DNA of 64,000 bases from Streptomyces sp. NBC_01231. Its GTDB lineage: Bacteria > Actinomycetota > Actinomycetes > Streptomycetales > Streptomycetaceae. Positions 48,858 to 57,260 of the stretch are shown in pieces (position 1 is the first letter of the stretch; each line of letters opens with the position of its first letter). The stretch spans positions 10,540,001 to 10,604,000 of the forward strand of contig CP108521.1 of the NCBI GenBank assembly GCA_035999765.1. Reading direction: 5' to 3'. Made by a program: the position numbers and the translations under genes. The notes under the pieces are model-generated. The model did not search any database. It was given only the letters and a program-made list of their open reading frames with translations, and was not told where the DNA came from.

Positions 48858-49763
48858 ATGAATCAGCGGTTTGTCCAGGTCGATCCGGCGGTGCGGCTGT
48901 GGTCCGAGGTGCGCGGCGCCCCCCGGGATTCCACCCTGCTGCTGATCATGGGGGCCGGGGCGTCTGGGCTGGGCTGGCCGGAGGGACTGGTTGATGCGTT
49001 GGCCGTGCGCCACCGCGTCATCCGCTACGACCACCGGGACACCGGCCGCTCCAGCTTCAGTTTCGACACGCACCCGTACCGCATCGTCGACCTCGCCTCG
49101 GACGCGATCGCCGTCCTCGACGCGTACGAAGTGGAGCGGGCGCACATCGTCGGTCACTCCCTGGGCGGCATGCTCACCCAACTGCTGATCGCCGATCACC
49201 CCGAACGGCTGCTCAGCGCGACAGTGATGGGCACCGGCGCTCTCAGCAGCACCCCACTGTCGCACCCGGACGGCTCCCGAACTCCCGTAGACCGACTCCC
49301 GCCCATCGACGCCCGGGTGCTCGAACTGTGGTCCCACCCCCACGAGGACCGTGGCCTGGAGGGCGAGCTGGACCACCGCGTGGAGCACTGGCGGCTGCTC
49401 AACGGCGATCAGATCCCCTTCGACTCCGAGGAGTTCCGGGCCTCGGAGCGCCGCATCATCGAGCACGCCGGGCGCTACGAGGCGCCCATGACCCACGGGC
49501 GCGCGGACCACTCCGGCATGGACCGCACCGAGGAACTTGCGCGCACCGAGGTGCCGACCCTGGTCATCTCCGCCCCGGCCGAGCCCGTCTTCCCACCGCC
49601 GCACCCCGACCATCTCGCCCAAGTGATCGCCGGGGCACGGCTGGTGGAGATACCGGGCATGGGGCACGCCCTGCCCCGCGCCGTCCACGCACCCCTGGCC
49701 GCGGCCGTTCTCGACCACACCCTGGCCACGGACGCCCGCGCCCGACCAGGGGCGGGGACGTAA
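48858..49763 (+). CDS. alpha/beta hydrolase (RdmC/aclacinomycin-methylesterase-like)
   Basis: Alpha/beta hydrolase of 301 aa: IMGAGASGLGW oxyanion stretch (about residues 27-37), DHRDTGRSS (about 62-70), nucleophile Ser in VGHSLGGM (about 99-106) and catalytic His in GMGHALP (about 268-274). These features match RdmC-like carboxyl methylesterases. The ATG at 48858 has GGGAG seven bases upstream and is preferred to the upstream GTG at 48837, which lies inside the palindrome flank. The strong palindrome predicts tight regulation by an unlinked regulator. Confidence 0.88.
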   Translation: MNQRFVQVDPAVRLWSEVRGAPRDSTLLLIMGAGASGLGWPEGLVDALAVRHRVIRYDHRDTGRSSFSFDTHPYRIVDLASDAIAVLDAYEVERAHIVGHSLGGMLTQLLIADHPERLLSATVMGTGALSSTPLSHPDGSRTPVDRLPPIDARVLELWSHPHEDRGLEGELDHRVEHWRLLNGDQIPFDSEEFRASERRIIEHAGRYEAPMTHGRADHSGMDRTEELARTEVPTLVISAPAEPVFPPPHPDHLAQVIAGARLVEIPGMGHALPRAVHAPLAAAVLDHTLATDARARPGAGT

Positions 49764-49888
49764 CCTCGATCTCCTGGTCGGCTGAGCGCGGCACCTGGCG
49801 AGGAAGATCCAGGCGTATTCGTCAGCTGGCGGCGGCCTGGGTGCTGGCGGCGCATGGTGTGCCGTCCTAGAGGTTGTCCTGTAACTGG

Positions 49889-50368
49889 TGGTGCGGTTGG
49901 TGCGGTTGGTGCGTTGGCTGGGCATGGGTGGGGTGATCTCAGCAGATGATCCGAAGTGGATCGAGCCGTTCTCGGGTCTGACCGAGGTGCAGTTCGCCAG
50001 GCTGGTGGCGTTGGTGCGGCGTCGCGGTGGTGACGTGCAGCGTGGTCGGCCGTGGCGGTTGTCCTTGGAGGACCGGGTGTTGCTGGTGGCGACATACTGG
50101 CGCACGAATCTCACATCGCGGCAGGTGGCGCCACCGTTCGGGGTCTCGAAGTCCGCGGCCGAACCGCATTCTCGATCACCTTGCGCCGCTGTTGGCGATC
50201 TCCCCGGCTCGCCGGCCGCGTAAGGACACCTTCTACATCGTCGACGGCACCCTGGTGCCCACCCGTGACCGCAGCGTCGCCGCTTCAAGCAAGAACTAGC
50301 GCTACTCAACCAACCTGCAGGTCGTCATCGACGCCAACAGCCGACTGGTCGTGAGAACGGACCGCTGA
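49889..50368 (+). mobile_element. IS5-group transposase N-terminal two-thirds, frameshifted
   Basis: A first frame reads DPKWIEPFSGLTEVQFARLV then LEDRVLLVATYWRTNLTSRQ up to GVSKSAAE. A second continues LDHLAPLLAISPARRP then TFYIVDGTLVPTRDRSVAAS. A stop and a third stretch, RYSTNLQVVIDANSRLVV, follow. The catalytic C-terminus is missing. Confidence 0.85.
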
Positions 50369-50428
50369 CGTTCACCAGCCCCATCGGCTGTCCCCGCGCA
50401 CCGTTCCCAGGGAGGCTGAACGTTGAGC

Positions 50429-50665
50429 TCAGCGCCCGAGGCGGCTGAGTGAAGACAGGCCCCACAGCTCGGCGATGCGCCCGTCCCGCACCCGGAAGAA
50501 CATGGCGTGGAGCCCGCTCCACGCCTTCACAACACTGTCGACGCCAACGGTTCCCAACGGATGGCTCACGAAGTCGGCCGAGAAGATCGCCTCTGCCACG
50601 GCGAGGTCACGGGCATTGAATGCCTCATACATGCGCTCTGCGAGGGCTCGTACGTCGTCTGTCAT
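50429..50665 (-). pseudogene. SnoaL-like protein with an internal deletion
   Basis: The 78-residue frame begins VRALAERMYEAFNARDLAVA (SnoaL N-terminus) and reaches GLHAMF. It then reads FRVRDGRIAELWG, which belongs near the C-terminal end of the fold. About 50 residues that form the middle strands are missing, in frame. A GGGAG ribosome site precedes the ATG, so it may still be translated, but the barrel is incomplete. Confidence 0.7.
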
Positions 50666-50793
50666 CTCACGCTCCCTGTCCAGGACACGGGCGTGGCTCA
50701 GCTTGTGAGTAGAGCGGAGCGGGCCTGCGCGGATGCCGACTCCGGCGAAGACAGCGAACGAGGACCGCGCACGTTCCGCTCGCGGTCCCGGGG

Positions 50794-51261
50794 TCAGGAG
50801 CGCCCGCGCTGCAGCAGCGTGCGGGGAACGGCGCGAGAGTCGGTGACCGCACCGATCGCGGCCTCGGTGGTCGCCCGCGCCTTGTACTTCCGCCACGACC
50901 GAGCGCCCCCAACGTAAGGCTCCTCCAGCAGCTTGAAGCACAGCCCCTCCACCCCGGCCGCCGTCCACGCCAGCCACCCCCTCGCCACCGCCGGGTCAGT
51001 GGTCGACGGGCACAACGTCAACGGCGCCGCCAAGCACAGGTCCGCGAACATTGCCTCCAGCGCCGCGCGCCGCCGCTCGTACGCCCACCCGGTCACGTCC
51101 TCGCTCGTGTGGACCAGGTCGAAGACCACGTAGTGCGCCGACCACTGGCGCGACGCCTCTGCGGCACCGGTTCCGCGCCGGGCGAGCCGCTGCTGAAGCC
51201 GCTCGAACGCCGGCCGGTCTCGCTCCCACACCACCAGCTCGCCGTTTATGTGAGCTACCAC
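50794..51261 (-). pseudogene. ATP-dependent DNA ligase, C-terminal piece
   Basis: From about 51243 the minus frame reads NGELVVWERDRPAFERLQQR, YVVFDLVHTSEDVTGW, then TLCPSTTDPAVARGW, VEGLCFKLLEEPY and WRKYKARATTEAAIGAVT. These are motifs III-V of LigC/LigD-type ligases. The nucleotidyl-transfer Lys domain and the OB-fold are absent. Its missing N-terminal piece lies at 55921-56160 on the same strand, ending at the same point of the alignment. The adenylation domain is therefore split. Confidence 0.8.
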
Positions 51262-51511
51262 ATGTGTCTCACCAACAGCCTCCTATCCGTCGGCAGATCA
51301 CCGCCGGGAGTGGCTAAGGCGCACAGGCCTCGGCTTCGGGACGGTGGACGGATTCGACGTCGACCAGGTGATCGAAGCGGGATGGGGGCGGTGCGATCGC
51401 GGATCCCGTGTCGTACGGTCTGACGTCGCGGTCGCCCACCGTCCGCAACGGATCTCACCGAACCCGGCGGTGCCGCCGGTACGGCCGAGAGATCTGGACC
51501 GATACCGGGAA

Positions 51512-52630
51512 TCAGGCAGCGACGAGCTCCCGCTCGCGGTCCGGCGTTTTGACCTTGGGCTTCTTGTTCGGCAGTGAGAGCCGGAAGACCTTGTGCCACG
51601 CGGAGAACACCTGCTTGGGCAGCGGCCCGGTGACGTATTCCAGCTCGTACTTCTCGAACAGCGCGTGCACCTTCACCGCGACCTCGGCGTACCGGTTGCT
51701 CGGCAGGTCCGGGAACAGGTGGTGCTCGATCTGGTGCGACAGGTTGCCGGTCATGAAGTGCATGGCCTTGCTGCCGCTGATGTTCGCCGAGCCCATCATC
51801 TGGCGCAGGTACCACTGGCCGCGCGTCTCGCCCTTGATCGAGCGGCGCTCGAAGACCTGCACGCCCTCGGGGAAGTGCCCGCACATGATCACCGAGTGGG
51901 TCCAGATGTTGCGGACCAGGTTCGCGGTGAACGTGGCGGCGAGCGTGGGGAGGAACGACGGGCCCGACAGCAGCGGGTGGATCACGTAGTCCTTGAGCAC
52001 CTGCTTGCGGATCTTGCGGCCCACGGCCTTGGCCCGCGCGCGGAACTCCGGGTTGTTGCGGCGGCGCTTGTGCAGGTTCTTGCCGAGTTCCAGGTCGTAC
52101 GCTGCGATGCCGTACTCGAAGAAGCAGGCGTTGAGGAAGTTCCACAGCGGCTGGCCGAGGTGGAACGGGTGCCACTTCTGGTCCTCGTCGACGCGCATGA
52201 TGCCGTAGCCGAGGTCGTTGTCCTTGCCGATCACGTTGGTGTACGTGTGGTGCAGCTCGTTGTGCGAGTGCTTCCACTGGTCGGCCGGCGAGACGTGATC
52301 CCACTCCCAGGTGGTGGAGTGGATCTTCGGGTCCCGCATCCAGTCCCACTGGCCGTGCAGGATGTTGTGGCCGATCTCCATGTTGTCCATGATCTTCGCC
52401 ACGGACAGCCCGGCGGTGCCGAGCAGCCACGCGGGCGGGAAGATCGAGAACAGCAGCACGCCCCTGCTGACCAGTTCGAGCTTGCGCTGCGCCGAGATGA
52501 CCTTACGGATGTAGGCGGCGTCTTTCTCGCCGCGGCCGGCGATCACCTCGTCGCGGATCGCGTCCAGCTCGCGGCCCAGCTCCTCGATCTGCTCCGCGGT
52601 CAGGTGGGCGGTGGGGTCGATGGCGGTCAA
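51512..52630 (-). CDS. membrane fatty-acid (acyl-CoA) desaturase
   Basis: Di-iron membrane desaturase of 372 aa. Three His boxes: GHNILHG (87-93), HNELHHTY (123-130) and HQIEHHLFP (299-307). Hydrophobic segments lie about residues 55-85 and 225-250. Similar to mycobacterial DesA3 and related actinobacterial desaturases that introduce a double bond into stearoyl-CoA or similar chains. The electron donor gene is directly upstream, 7 nt away, so the two work as an oxygenase pair. Confidence 0.95.
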   Translation of the reverse strand: MTAIDPTAHLTAEQIEELGRELDAIRDEVIAGRGEKDAAYIRKVISAQRKLELVSRGVLLFSIFPPAWLLGTAGLSVAKIMDNMEIGHNILHGQWDWMRDPKIHSTTWEWDHVSPADQWKHSHNELHHTYTNVIGKDNDLGYGIMRVDEDQKWHPFHLGQPLWNFLNACFFEYGIAAYDLELGKNLHKRRRNNPEFRARAKAVGRKIRKQVLKDYVIHPLLSGPSFLPTLAATFTANLVRNIWTHSVIMCGHFPEGVQVFERRSIKGETRGQWYLRQMMGSANISGSKAMHFMTGNLSHQIEHHLFPDLPSNRYAEVAVKVHALFEKYELEYVTGPLPKQVFSAWHKVFRLSLPNKKPKVKTPDRERELVAA

Positions 52631-52637
52631 GGTGCTC

Positions 52638-53693
52638 CTACCGTTCGATGTTGCAGGGGCCCGCAGCGGCGGACACGCAGGTCTGGATGAGGACGCCCGG
52701 CTCGGCCTCGGTGATCTCGCCGGTGCGCAGGTCGCGGACGGCGCCCGCCTTGAGCGGCGTGACGCAGCCGAAGCAGATGCCCATGCGGCACCCGGAGGGC
52801 ATGAGCACGCCGGCCTCCTCGCCGATGTCCAGCAACGGCGTGGCGCCGTCCGCGTCGACGGTCTTGCCGGTGGCGCTGAACGTGACCTCGCCGCCGTCGC
52901 CGGTGACGACGATGCTGGGGCGGAAGCGTTCGGTGTGCAGGCGCTCTTGGACGCAGTGCTCGGTCCAGTGCTCTTCGGCGGCGTCGAGCAGGCCCGCGGG
53001 CCCGCAAGCCCAGGTCTCGCGCTCGGCCCAGTCGGGCACGAGTTCGTCGAGACGGGCGAGGTCGAGCATGCCGTCTGTGTCGGTGTGCACCTCGGTGAGC
53101 CGCAGCTTCCTGTCCGCGACCAGGCCGTGCAGTTCGTTGCGGAAGATCACGTCTCGCGGCTGTGGCGCGCAGTGGACCATGACGACGTCGTCGAACTCGG
53201 TGTCGCGCAGCATGCCCATCACGGGCGTGATGCCGCTGCCGGCCGTCAGGTAGAGCACCTTGGCGGGCTTGGCCTGCGGCAGCACGAAGTCACCGGTCGG
53301 CTGGTCGAGCTGGATCACCGTGCCCGGTTTCGCCCTGCGGACCAGGTGGTTGCTGACCTTGCCGTCCGGGATCGCCTTCACGGTGATCGTGACGCGGCCG
53401 TCCTGGCGGTTTGTCGGCGAGGTGATGGAGTAGGCACGCCACAGGCGCACCCCGTCGACGTCGACCCCGATCCGCACGTACTGACCGGCTGTGTGGCCGA
53501 GCCAGCCCCGTCCCGGCCTGATCACGACAGTCGCGGCGTCACCCGTCTCGGGGTGCACGGCCTCGATGCGCCCACGCAGGTCAGCGCCCGCACGCAGCGG
53601 GCTGACCAGGTCGAGGTAGTCCGACGGCAGCAGCGGCGTCGTGACCATCTCCAGCAGTTTCCACGCCCTGCTGCGGAGGGCTGCACTCGTCAT
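52638..53693 (-). CDS. ferredoxin-NAD(P) reductase with a C-terminal plant-type 2Fe-2S domain
   Basis: Electron-transfer protein of 351 aa feeding the desaturase. The FAD-binding domain has RAYSITS (about residues 86-92), the NAD(P) domain has TAGSGITPVMGMLRD (about 155-169), and the C-terminal ferredoxin has CRMGICFGC plus a distal Cys in TCVS (about 305-340), the 2Fe-2S ligands. Same order as DesA3's partner Rv3230c. The ATG at 53693 begins the domain and is divergent to the PucR gene; an N-terminal extension in frame is unlikely. Confidence 0.94.
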   Translation of the reverse strand: MTSAALRSRAWKLLEMVTTPLLPSDYLDLVSPLRAGADLRGRIEAVHPETGDAATVVIRPGRGWLGHTAGQYVRIGVDVDGVRLWRAYSITSPTNRQDGRVTITVKAIPDGKVSNHLVRRAKPGTVIQLDQPTGDFVLPQAKPAKVLYLTAGSGITPVMGMLRDTEFDDVVMVHCAPQPRDVIFRNELHGLVADRKLRLTEVHTDTDGMLDLARLDELVPDWAERETWACGPAGLLDAAEEHWTEHCVQERLHTERFRPSIVVTGDGGEVTFSATGKTVDADGATPLLDIGEEAGVLMPSGCRMGICFGCVTPLKAGAVRDLRTGEITEAEPGVLIQTCVSAAAGPCNIER

Positions 53694-53724
53694 GACTCCA
53701 GCTTGCTGTGCCTCAAGGCGTAAA

Positions 53725-53740
53725 GTCCTGACCGCAGGAC
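53725..53740. promoter_or_regulatory. inverted repeat in the reductase/PucR promoter
   Basis: GTCCTG and CAGGAC arms around ACCG, 39 nt before the PucR GTG and 31 nt before the reductase ATG; a candidate operator for both directions. Confidence 0.45.
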
Positions 53741-53779
53741 GTAAATCTGGTCGGCTGAATTGTTCGCAGGGAACAAAAC

Positions 53780-54919
53780 GTGAACCATGCAATCCGCAGG
53801 GCCAGCGAACTGGCCCTGGATGAGACGACGGTCACCGCACTTCGGGCCGCGCTGAAGACGACCGCCGACGAGGTCGTCCAGGCGATCATCGACGAGGTCC
53901 CTACCTACGCCAACGCCCTTTCGGGCCGCATGGGCGGCACCATCCGCCGAGCCGTCCGCACCGCCCTGGGGCACTACCTGGACCTCGCGAGCGGGAACGC
54001 CACAGGCGGCGACGCCGGTGACGCAGCCTACGAGTTGGGTCGCGGCGAGGTGCGCGACGGACGTTCGATGGACGCCCTGCTCAGCGCCTACCGCGTCGGC
54101 GCCCGCGTGGCCTGGAGATGCCTGGCAGCGGGTGCCGTACCCGCAGGTCTGCCCGCCGCTGAGGTCGCCAAGTTCGCCGAGCTGACCTTCGCCTACATCG
54201 ACGAGCTCTCCGCCGCGAGCGCCGCGGGCCACGCCGACGAACTGGCAGCCCGGGGCAGGGCCCACGAGCGCCACCTGGAACACCTGGCCCGTGACCTCCT
54301 CGCCGGCGCGAGCCCGGACGTGCTGCTGGCCTCTGTTCAACGGGCCGGGTGGCAGCCTCCGGTTTCGCTGACCGCGGTCCTGCTGCCCGCCGCCCAGGCC
54401 CGGCCTGCCTACCGCGCGCTCGACCCGAGCACCCTCGTCCTCGACGATCTGCCGGACGCCACCGGTGTGCTGCTCGTCCCCGATGCCGACCGATCACATC
54501 TCTTGCGGCAGCTGACCGACCGCACCGCCGTGGTCGGCCCGGCCCGGCCATGGACTCGTGCGTCCGCCTCGTACGCACGAGCCGTACGCGCGCGCTCCCT
54601 CTCCTCTGATATTCGCGACACCGAGGACCACCTGCCCGAGCTGGTGCTGACCGCCGACGTGGACGCGTTCGCAGACCTGCGTACCCGAGCCCTCGCACCG
54701 TTGCGGACCTTGCCTGTCGCGACCGCACGGCGGCTGGAGGAGACGTTGCGGGAGTGGCTGCTGCACCAGGGCAGGCGGGACGAGGTGGCGGCGGCGTTGT
54801 TCGTCCATCCCCAGACAGTCCGGTACCGGATGTCCCAGCTGCGGGAGCTGTTTCCGGATCTCGCATCGCCACACCGGGTCCTTGAACTGACGCTGGCGGT
54901 CGGTCTTCGGGTCAGCTGA
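53780..54919 (+). CDS. PucR-family helix-turn-helix regulator
   Basis: Regulator of 379 aa with an N-terminal helical RsbR-like domain (about residues 10-150), a GGDEF-like middle and the PucR-type C-terminal HTH: RRLEETLREWLLHQGRRDEVAAALFVHPQTVRYRMSQLRELF about 317-358. In actinobacteria such proteins often control the desaturase/reductase pair beside them. GTG start with a weak GGGAAC region. Divergent to the reductase gene and sharing its palindrome. Confidence 0.87.
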   Translation: MNHAIRRASELALDETTVTALRAALKTTADEVVQAIIDEVPTYANALSGRMGGTIRRAVRTALGHYLDLASGNATGGDAGDAAYELGRGEVRDGRSMDALLSAYRVGARVAWRCLAAGAVPAGLPAAEVAKFAELTFAYIDELSAASAAGHADELAARGRAHERHLEHLARDLLAGASPDVLLASVQRAGWQPPVSLTAVLLPAAQARPAYRALDPSTLVLDDLPDATGVLLVPDADRSHLLRQLTDRTAVVGPARPWTRASASYARAVRARSLSSDIRDTEDHLPELVLTADVDAFADLRTRALAPLRTLPVATARRLEETLREWLLHQGRRDEVAAALFVHPQTVRYRMSQLRELFPDLASPHRVLELTLAVGLRVS

Positions 54920-55479
54920 CGCGTACTTCGACCGTCCACGACCGCGTCCGCGAGCGGTCCAGGAATCGTGCCTCGTTCTCGGTGCCATCAGCCGGCCCGT
55001 GCGGCCCGGGGAAGAGCGGTAGAGCCAGCTGAGACCGGGGGGTGATGTGAAGACCAGACAAGGCCTTGGGAAGCCCTGGGGGGCGCTGTCTCTGAGAAGC
55101 GCGGTGGCGGATACGGCTCGACTGGATCCGGTGGACGATGCGCAGCGGCCCGCTCGTCGACGCGCTATCGAGCATCTGGTCGGTGACCTGGGCCGCTATG
55201 CCCTGGAAAACGGCTTCTTCATGTCGTCGTGGAGGGCGCTGTCCTGGCACGAGCTGACCCACGGGCGCGCGGCGGGCTGCAGCTGGGTGACCGGCGGGGC
55301 GGCCAGGCCGGGTCACCAGGGTCGGGGGCCGGGCCGCTCGCGCCGGGGACCACCGTGGTTCTGCGACGGCCCCGTGCCTCCCTTCCGACAGGTCAGCCGG
55401 ACGATCGACCGGGCCGGCCTGGCACACCGCGCGAGGGATGATGGGGATGGAATGACGGAACGTGAGGTCAGGAGCTGCC
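54920..55479. other. gap with one weak ORF, no recognised gene
   Basis: A plus-strand frame from 55047 (GTG) has plausible codon use for ~75 codons but no known motif, and an antisense frame covers the same stretch. I cannot support a gene. Confidence 0.4.
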
Positions 55480-55818
55480 ATGGCGAAGCGGGTTCACCGA
55501 CCCCGTGAGGACGCGGAGTTCAATTTCATCCTCGGGATGAGCGGAGTTCCGGTCCTCGCATACTTCACCGGGACATGGCCCAAGGCAATCGAGCCCTGCC
55601 GGGTGATGGACCTCGTCATGGGTGGCATCGCCGACGACTACACGGGCCGCCTGACGGCCGTCCGCACCGACATCACGCGTTGTCCGGCCGCAACCGAGCG
55701 ATACGGGATCACCGGAGCCCCGTCCTACGTCCTGCTGAAGGAGGGAGAGGCGGTGGCGCACGGCACGGGGCCCATGACCATCGCCGAGGTACGGAAGTTC
55801 CTGGACGGCCACCTCTGA
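55480..55818 (+). CDS. thioredoxin-fold protein lacking the CXXC motif
   Basis: Protein of 112 aa with the thioredoxin pattern: VPVLAYFTGTW (about residues 23-33) then PKAIEPC where CGPC would be, a central DITRCPAATERYGITGAPSYVLL with the cis-Pro (about 71-94), and the terminal helix IAEVRKFLDGHL. The catalytic CXXC is replaced by PKAI, so it cannot act as a classical disulfide reductase. It keeps one nearby Cys (39) and Cys74. ATG chosen for AGGAGCTGCC upstream. It lies inside the interval that separates the DNA ligase halves. Confidence 0.78.
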   Translation: MAKRVHRPREDAEFNFILGMSGVPVLAYFTGTWPKAIEPCRVMDLVMGGIADDYTGRLTAVRTDITRCPAATERYGITGAPSYVLLKEGEAVAHGTGPMTIAEVRKFLDGHL

Positions 55819-55920
55819 GCGGCCGCTGCGGCACGTGGCCGCGACGCCCTTCACGTCTCGTCTCGTCTATGGGAACTGCGCCGCCTGAGACACCTGTGAG
55901 GGCTGAGACACGCCCACAGG

Positions 55921-56160
55921 TCACACAACGCCATCCAGCTCGGTGTCCTCCGGCAGCTGCGCCAGGGCCGCCGCCCGGATCTCAGGGAACGAGGCCGTCA
56001 TGCCCGTGCCGCGCCGTGAACGCAGCAGCACCCGCCTGCCCGCGTACACGGCGAGTTGGGCGCGGTAGCCCTGCCACTTCGGTTCGGCCGCCCATCCTGA
56101 TGGGAGATCAGGCTGGTCCACCGAGGTGGTCAGCATCGGTTCGGGCAGCGTCCAAGTCAC
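55921..56160 (-). pseudogene. ATP-dependent DNA ligase, N-terminal piece
   Basis: From a GTG at 56160 the minus frame reads WTLPEPMLTTSVDQPDLPSG, GWAAEPKWQGYRAQL, and FPEIRAAALAQLPEDTELDG, then VV and stop. It matches the N-terminal adenylation domain of LigC/LigD-type ligases up to the DGELVVW motif. In the active-site motif KxDG the Asp is Gln here (KWQG). The sequence stops exactly where the fragment at 50794-51261 begins, so the two appear to be one gene cut by a ~4.7-kb interval. Confidence 0.78.
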
Positions 56161-56233
56161 GCGGCATTCGTTCCACCACGGTGCCGGATGGCAGCCCCAG
56201 GCCGACCGAGCCACTCGTCAGCACGGCGAAGGG

Positions 56234-56660
56234 TCAGTCGAATGCGTGGATGACCATGTTCAGGATGGCGCGTATGCCATCCCAGTCTTGGCTGGTGACG
56301 ACAGAAGGGTCTCCTTGCGCGCGAGTCAGTTTCTCCTGGTAGGGATGGTGCACGGCGCTCTTGTTCGTGATTTTGCCCTGAGGCACTGCGGCAGCGGACG
56401 TCGTCAGAAGCGGAATCCGAAGAGGCCGCCGTCGTTGAGGTGATCGGGCAGGTGAGGTTGGCGTACGTAGGGGGTGGGGTCGAAGCCGCGGCGGGTGGCC
56501 TTGCCGAGGTCGTCTCTGGACGTGGGCTCGTACACGCTGCACGCGTACAGGGAGCTGCTGTCGATCGTGTGGCCGGAGTGAGACCGGGTGCGGCCGTGGC
56601 TCGAACCCCCGCCTCGGGATGGACCCTGTCGGCGACTCCGGTCGGCATGCGATCCAGCAC
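56234..56660 (-). other. decayed coding debris, unrecognised
   Basis: Minus-strand frames end in DWDGIRAILNMVIHAFD (stop at 56234) and YVRQPHLPDHLNDGGLFGFR (stop at 56404). Both look like protein C-termini but no start, ribosome site or family could be assigned. Confidence 0.35.
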
Positions 56661-56667
56661 CCATCCC

Positions 56668-56714
56668 CGCGAAAAGCGTGGACACTTTGCTTGAAAGTGT
56701 CCACGCTTTTCGCG
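56668..56714 (-). terminator. 21-bp perfect hairpin downstream of the secreted-protein gene
   Basis: Arms of 21 nt (CGCGAAAAGCGTGGACACTT plus one T, and complement) with loop GCTTG. It begins 89 nt after the stop of the minus-strand gene at 56803. The length fits a terminator, though no U-run follows. Confidence 0.65.
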
Positions 56715-56802
56715 ACTGGTGTCCCGGCGGAAGGGATTGGCCAACAGCCTCCGGGATGAGACAGGGGCCCGGGCCACGTGGTGCCAGGCGCTGCTGCGGC
56801 GG

Positions 56803-57183
56803 TCAGCAGTGCGCGGTGGCTCCGCCGTTGTTGAGGTTGGCGTCGGAGAACCAGCCCTCGGTGTTGGTGCCGGCGATCCGCGCGTACGTCCAGGTGTTGC
56901 CGTACTCGTTGGAGACGTAGCAGTGGTAGTAGAGGTAGGTCCCGGCGTTGGTCTGGCCGGTGTTGCCGCAGGCCGCGTAGGGGCCCGCCTTCAGGGCGTA
57001 CGTACCGTTCGAGTAACCGGCGCCGCCGTCGTAGTTGCCGTGGCCCCAGCCGCTGCAACTGATCGCCGCGCCGGCGTTGCCCGGGGTCGCCGTGCCCAGG
57101 TTGGCGGCAGCCGCCAGGCCGAGGGCAGCGAGGGAAACGCTCAGTGTCCGGCGTACCTTGCGGGAAGCTCTGGAACTTGCCAT
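56803..57183 (-). CDS. secreted SH3-like small protein
   Basis: Exported protein of 126 aa. A positively charged start (SSRASRKVRR), hydrophobic core and Ala-x-Ala cleavage near residue 38 make a Sec signal. The mature part (about 90 residues, 5-6 Cys and many Tyr/Asn/Gly) has a bacterial SH3-like/inhibitor appearance: YAACGNTGQTNAGTYLYYHC, then YARIAGTNTEGWFSDANLNN. It is probably disulfide-stabilised outside the cell; function unknown. The ATG at 57183 follows GGAGGACGCCTG. Confidence 0.82.
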   Translation of the reverse strand: MASSRASRKVRRTLSVSLAALGLAAAANLGTATPGNAGAAISCSGWGHGNYDGGAGYSNGTYALKAGPYAACGNTGQTNAGTYLYYHCYVSNEYGNTWTYARIAGTNTEGWFSDANLNNGGATAHC

Positions 57184-57260
57184 CAGGCGTCCTCCTGCGA
57201 ACACGGGGAGCCGTTCTCCCCGTTCCTCGGCCATCCTGTGCGGCGGAGCCCGGAGGGTCG

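Noticed and set aside
48585..50309. 574-codon open frame on the minus strand opposite the hydrolase
   Set aside because: Antisense to a clear alpha/beta hydrolase and a transposase remnant; low-complexity Arg/Pro/Gly composition and no domain. Typical G+C shadow frame.
55047..55508. 153-codon plus-strand ORF
   Set aside because: No motif, weak start and competing antisense frame; only the first half has plausible codon use.
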